DNA of 23,258 nt from Sulfuricurvum sp. (GTDB lineage Bacteria; Campylobacterota; Campylobacteria; Campylobacterales; Sulfurimonadaceae), in NCBI GenBank assembly GCA_022729835.1, contig DZBC01000007.1, forward strand, positions 1 to 23,258, read 5' to 3'. Shown in pieces: positions 22,404 to 23,258 of the stretch. The translations under genes and the position numbers were made by a program. Under the pieces are notes generated by a model, which searched no databases, was not told where the DNA came from, and saw nothing but the letters and a program-made list of their open reading frames with translations. Within the stretch, counting starts at the first letter, position 1. Each line of letters starts with the position of its first letter.

Positions 22404-23258
22404 GCTTATGAGCCGCTACGCACAGCGGCGCATCCCTTTTCTGTTTTACACCGACTATCAAGGAAGCCGCGCACACGTCTTTCCTCTTGACGCACTTGAA
22501 ATGCACGGCATCGCTTACGCTCTACATGAAAAACCAAAATATGGCCACAAAAATCTGCACATCACTCCAGTGCCCTACTCCATGTACCAAAAAAAATTCG
22601 ATGCCCTTATCCAAGAGATCAAACACGGTAATACCTATCTCGCCAACCTCACTCAACCCACACCAATCAGAACCACGCTCACCCTCGAAGAGATTTTTCA
22701 GCGTGCCGATGCACCCTACCGCTTACATGTAAAGAATCAATTCGTCTGCTTTTCGCCAGAGCCTTTCATCATCATCGAAGACAATACGATCCATACGTTT
22801 CCGATGAAAGGCACCATTGATGCTGATCTTGAAGACGCAGAGGCCACGATACTCGCCAACCCAAAAGAGATGGCCGAACACACGATGATCGTCGATCTAC
22901 TTAGAAATGATCTCAGCCAAATCGCCACCGAGGTGACCGTCAAGCGCTTCCGCTATACTCAAACCATCTCCGCAGGCAATAAAAGACTCTTACATGTAAG
23001 CTCCCATATCAGCGGCGCACTACCCACAAACTGGCGCAACCATCTAGGTGCTATGATCCAGAAGCTGCTACCAGCAGGTAGCATAAGCGGTACACCCAAA
23101 GTGAGTACTGTGCGTATTTTAGAGCATATCGAAGGGTATCAAAGAGGGTATTTCAGTGGTATTTTTGGTGTATTTGACGGAAAAAAATTAGAAAGCGCAG
23201 TTATGATCCGATTTATTGAAAAAAAAGCAGAAGCATTAATCTATAAAAGTGGCGGCGG
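22396..23258 (+). CDS. pabB: Aminodeoxychorismate synthase component I, 3' end cut by window
   Basis: PabB converts chorismate and ammonia to aminodeoxychorismate for folate synthesis. About 287 residues are visible and the frame is open at the window edge. Seen: FPMKGTID (Lys at about 138; PabB proteins use a Lys here, where TrpE has Ala), EHTMIVDLLRNDLSQI (about 165), LLHVSSHISG, and the signature PAGSISGTPKVSTVRILEHIEGYQRGYFSGIFGVF split over about residues 233-267. The N-terminal part is much shorter than in E. coli PabB, giving the compact form; a fused PabC lyase domain could follow outside the window. The start is ATG at 22396, overlapping pyrB by eight bases; the in-frame ATG at 22408 is an alternative. 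Two TTACATGTAA copies lie inside. Confidence 0.93.
   Translation, partial: MFELMSRYAQRRIPFLFYTDYQGSRAHVFPLDALEMHGIAYALHEKPKYGHKNLHITPVPYSMYQKKFDALIQEIKHGNTYLANLTQPTPIRTTLTLEEIFQRADAPYRLHVKNQFVCFSPEPFIIIEDNTIHTFPMKGTIDADLEDAEATILANPKEMAEHTMIVDLLRNDLSQIATEVTVKRFRYTQTISAGNKRLLHVSSHISGALPTNWRNHLGAMIQKLLPAGSISGTPKVSTVRILEHIEGYQRGYFSGIFGVFDGKKLESAVMIRFIEKKAEALIYKSGG
22723..22732. repeat. TTACATGTAA palindrome, in pabB
   Basis: Exact copy flanked by GC and AG, encoding LHV (YRLHVKNQ). Confidence 0.9.
22990..22999. repeat. TTACATGTAA palindrome, in pabB
   Basis: Exact copy flanked by C and G, encoding LHV (RLLHVSSH), 258 bases after the previous copy; the His-Val here coincides with a conserved part of PabB. 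Confidence 0.9.

Noticed and set aside
65..22999. Palindrome as a Fur, CRP/FNR or LexA operator
   Set aside because: The word does not match those consensus sites as known, and it is far too frequent within coding regions of unrelated genes.

Overview
The window comes from a Campylobacterota (epsilonproteobacterial) chromosome, most likely a free-living, Sulfurimonas/Sulfuricurvum-like organism. The main evidence is gene order. The minus-strand run rplY-pth-lptF/G-lysA-HAD-pheA-hisC-fliF-fliG-fliH-dxs is, from memory, the order seen in Campylobacter jejuni, and tal-rplY-pth recalls Helicobacter pylori. The genus is inferred, not proven. Coding density is very high: only about 0.5 kb in total is intergenic, and no intergenic stretch exceeds about 110 bases. 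I saw no rRNA, tRNA, CRISPR, insertion sequence or prophage.

Layout. From 1 to 20792 everything lies on the minus strand, so the order of transcription is right to left. First is a MetY-like PLP enzyme (20792-19557). Next is an N-degron proteolysis operon, clpS-clpA-aat (19448-16297). Then comes a small secreted DUF3015 protein with its own consensus promoter and a hairpin terminator (16215-15769). A DUF4105/Lnb-type exported protein follows, with a barrel-like C-terminus, then transaldolase and a PilT/PilU ATPase (15730-11683). The last block is the long rplY...dxs run (11635-1), whose start and stop codons repeatedly overlap or touch. In it, amino-acid biosynthesis (lysA, pheA, hisC), translation (rplY, pth), envelope assembly (LptF/G) and isoprenoid synthesis (dxs) share a transcript-like array with the flagellar MS-ring/switch genes fliF, fliG and fliH. 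From 20843 rightward the strand switches: bioD, pyrB and a pabB cut by the window edge run on the plus strand from a short divergent promoter region.

The most unusual signal is not a gene. The perfect 10-bp palindrome TTACATGTAA occurs 13 times exactly, plus two 9/10 copies, where about 0.02 copies would be expected by chance. Copies lie in genes of unrelated function and also in three short intergenic gaps, two of them as the 14-bp palindrome GCTTACATGTAAGC. In nine of ten coding copies the frame reads Leu-His-Val. It behaves like a highly iterated palindrome (cf. cyanobacterial HIP1) or an uptake/methylation/organisation signal. A second item of interest is the adjacent, poorly characterised DUF3015 and DUF4105 genes.
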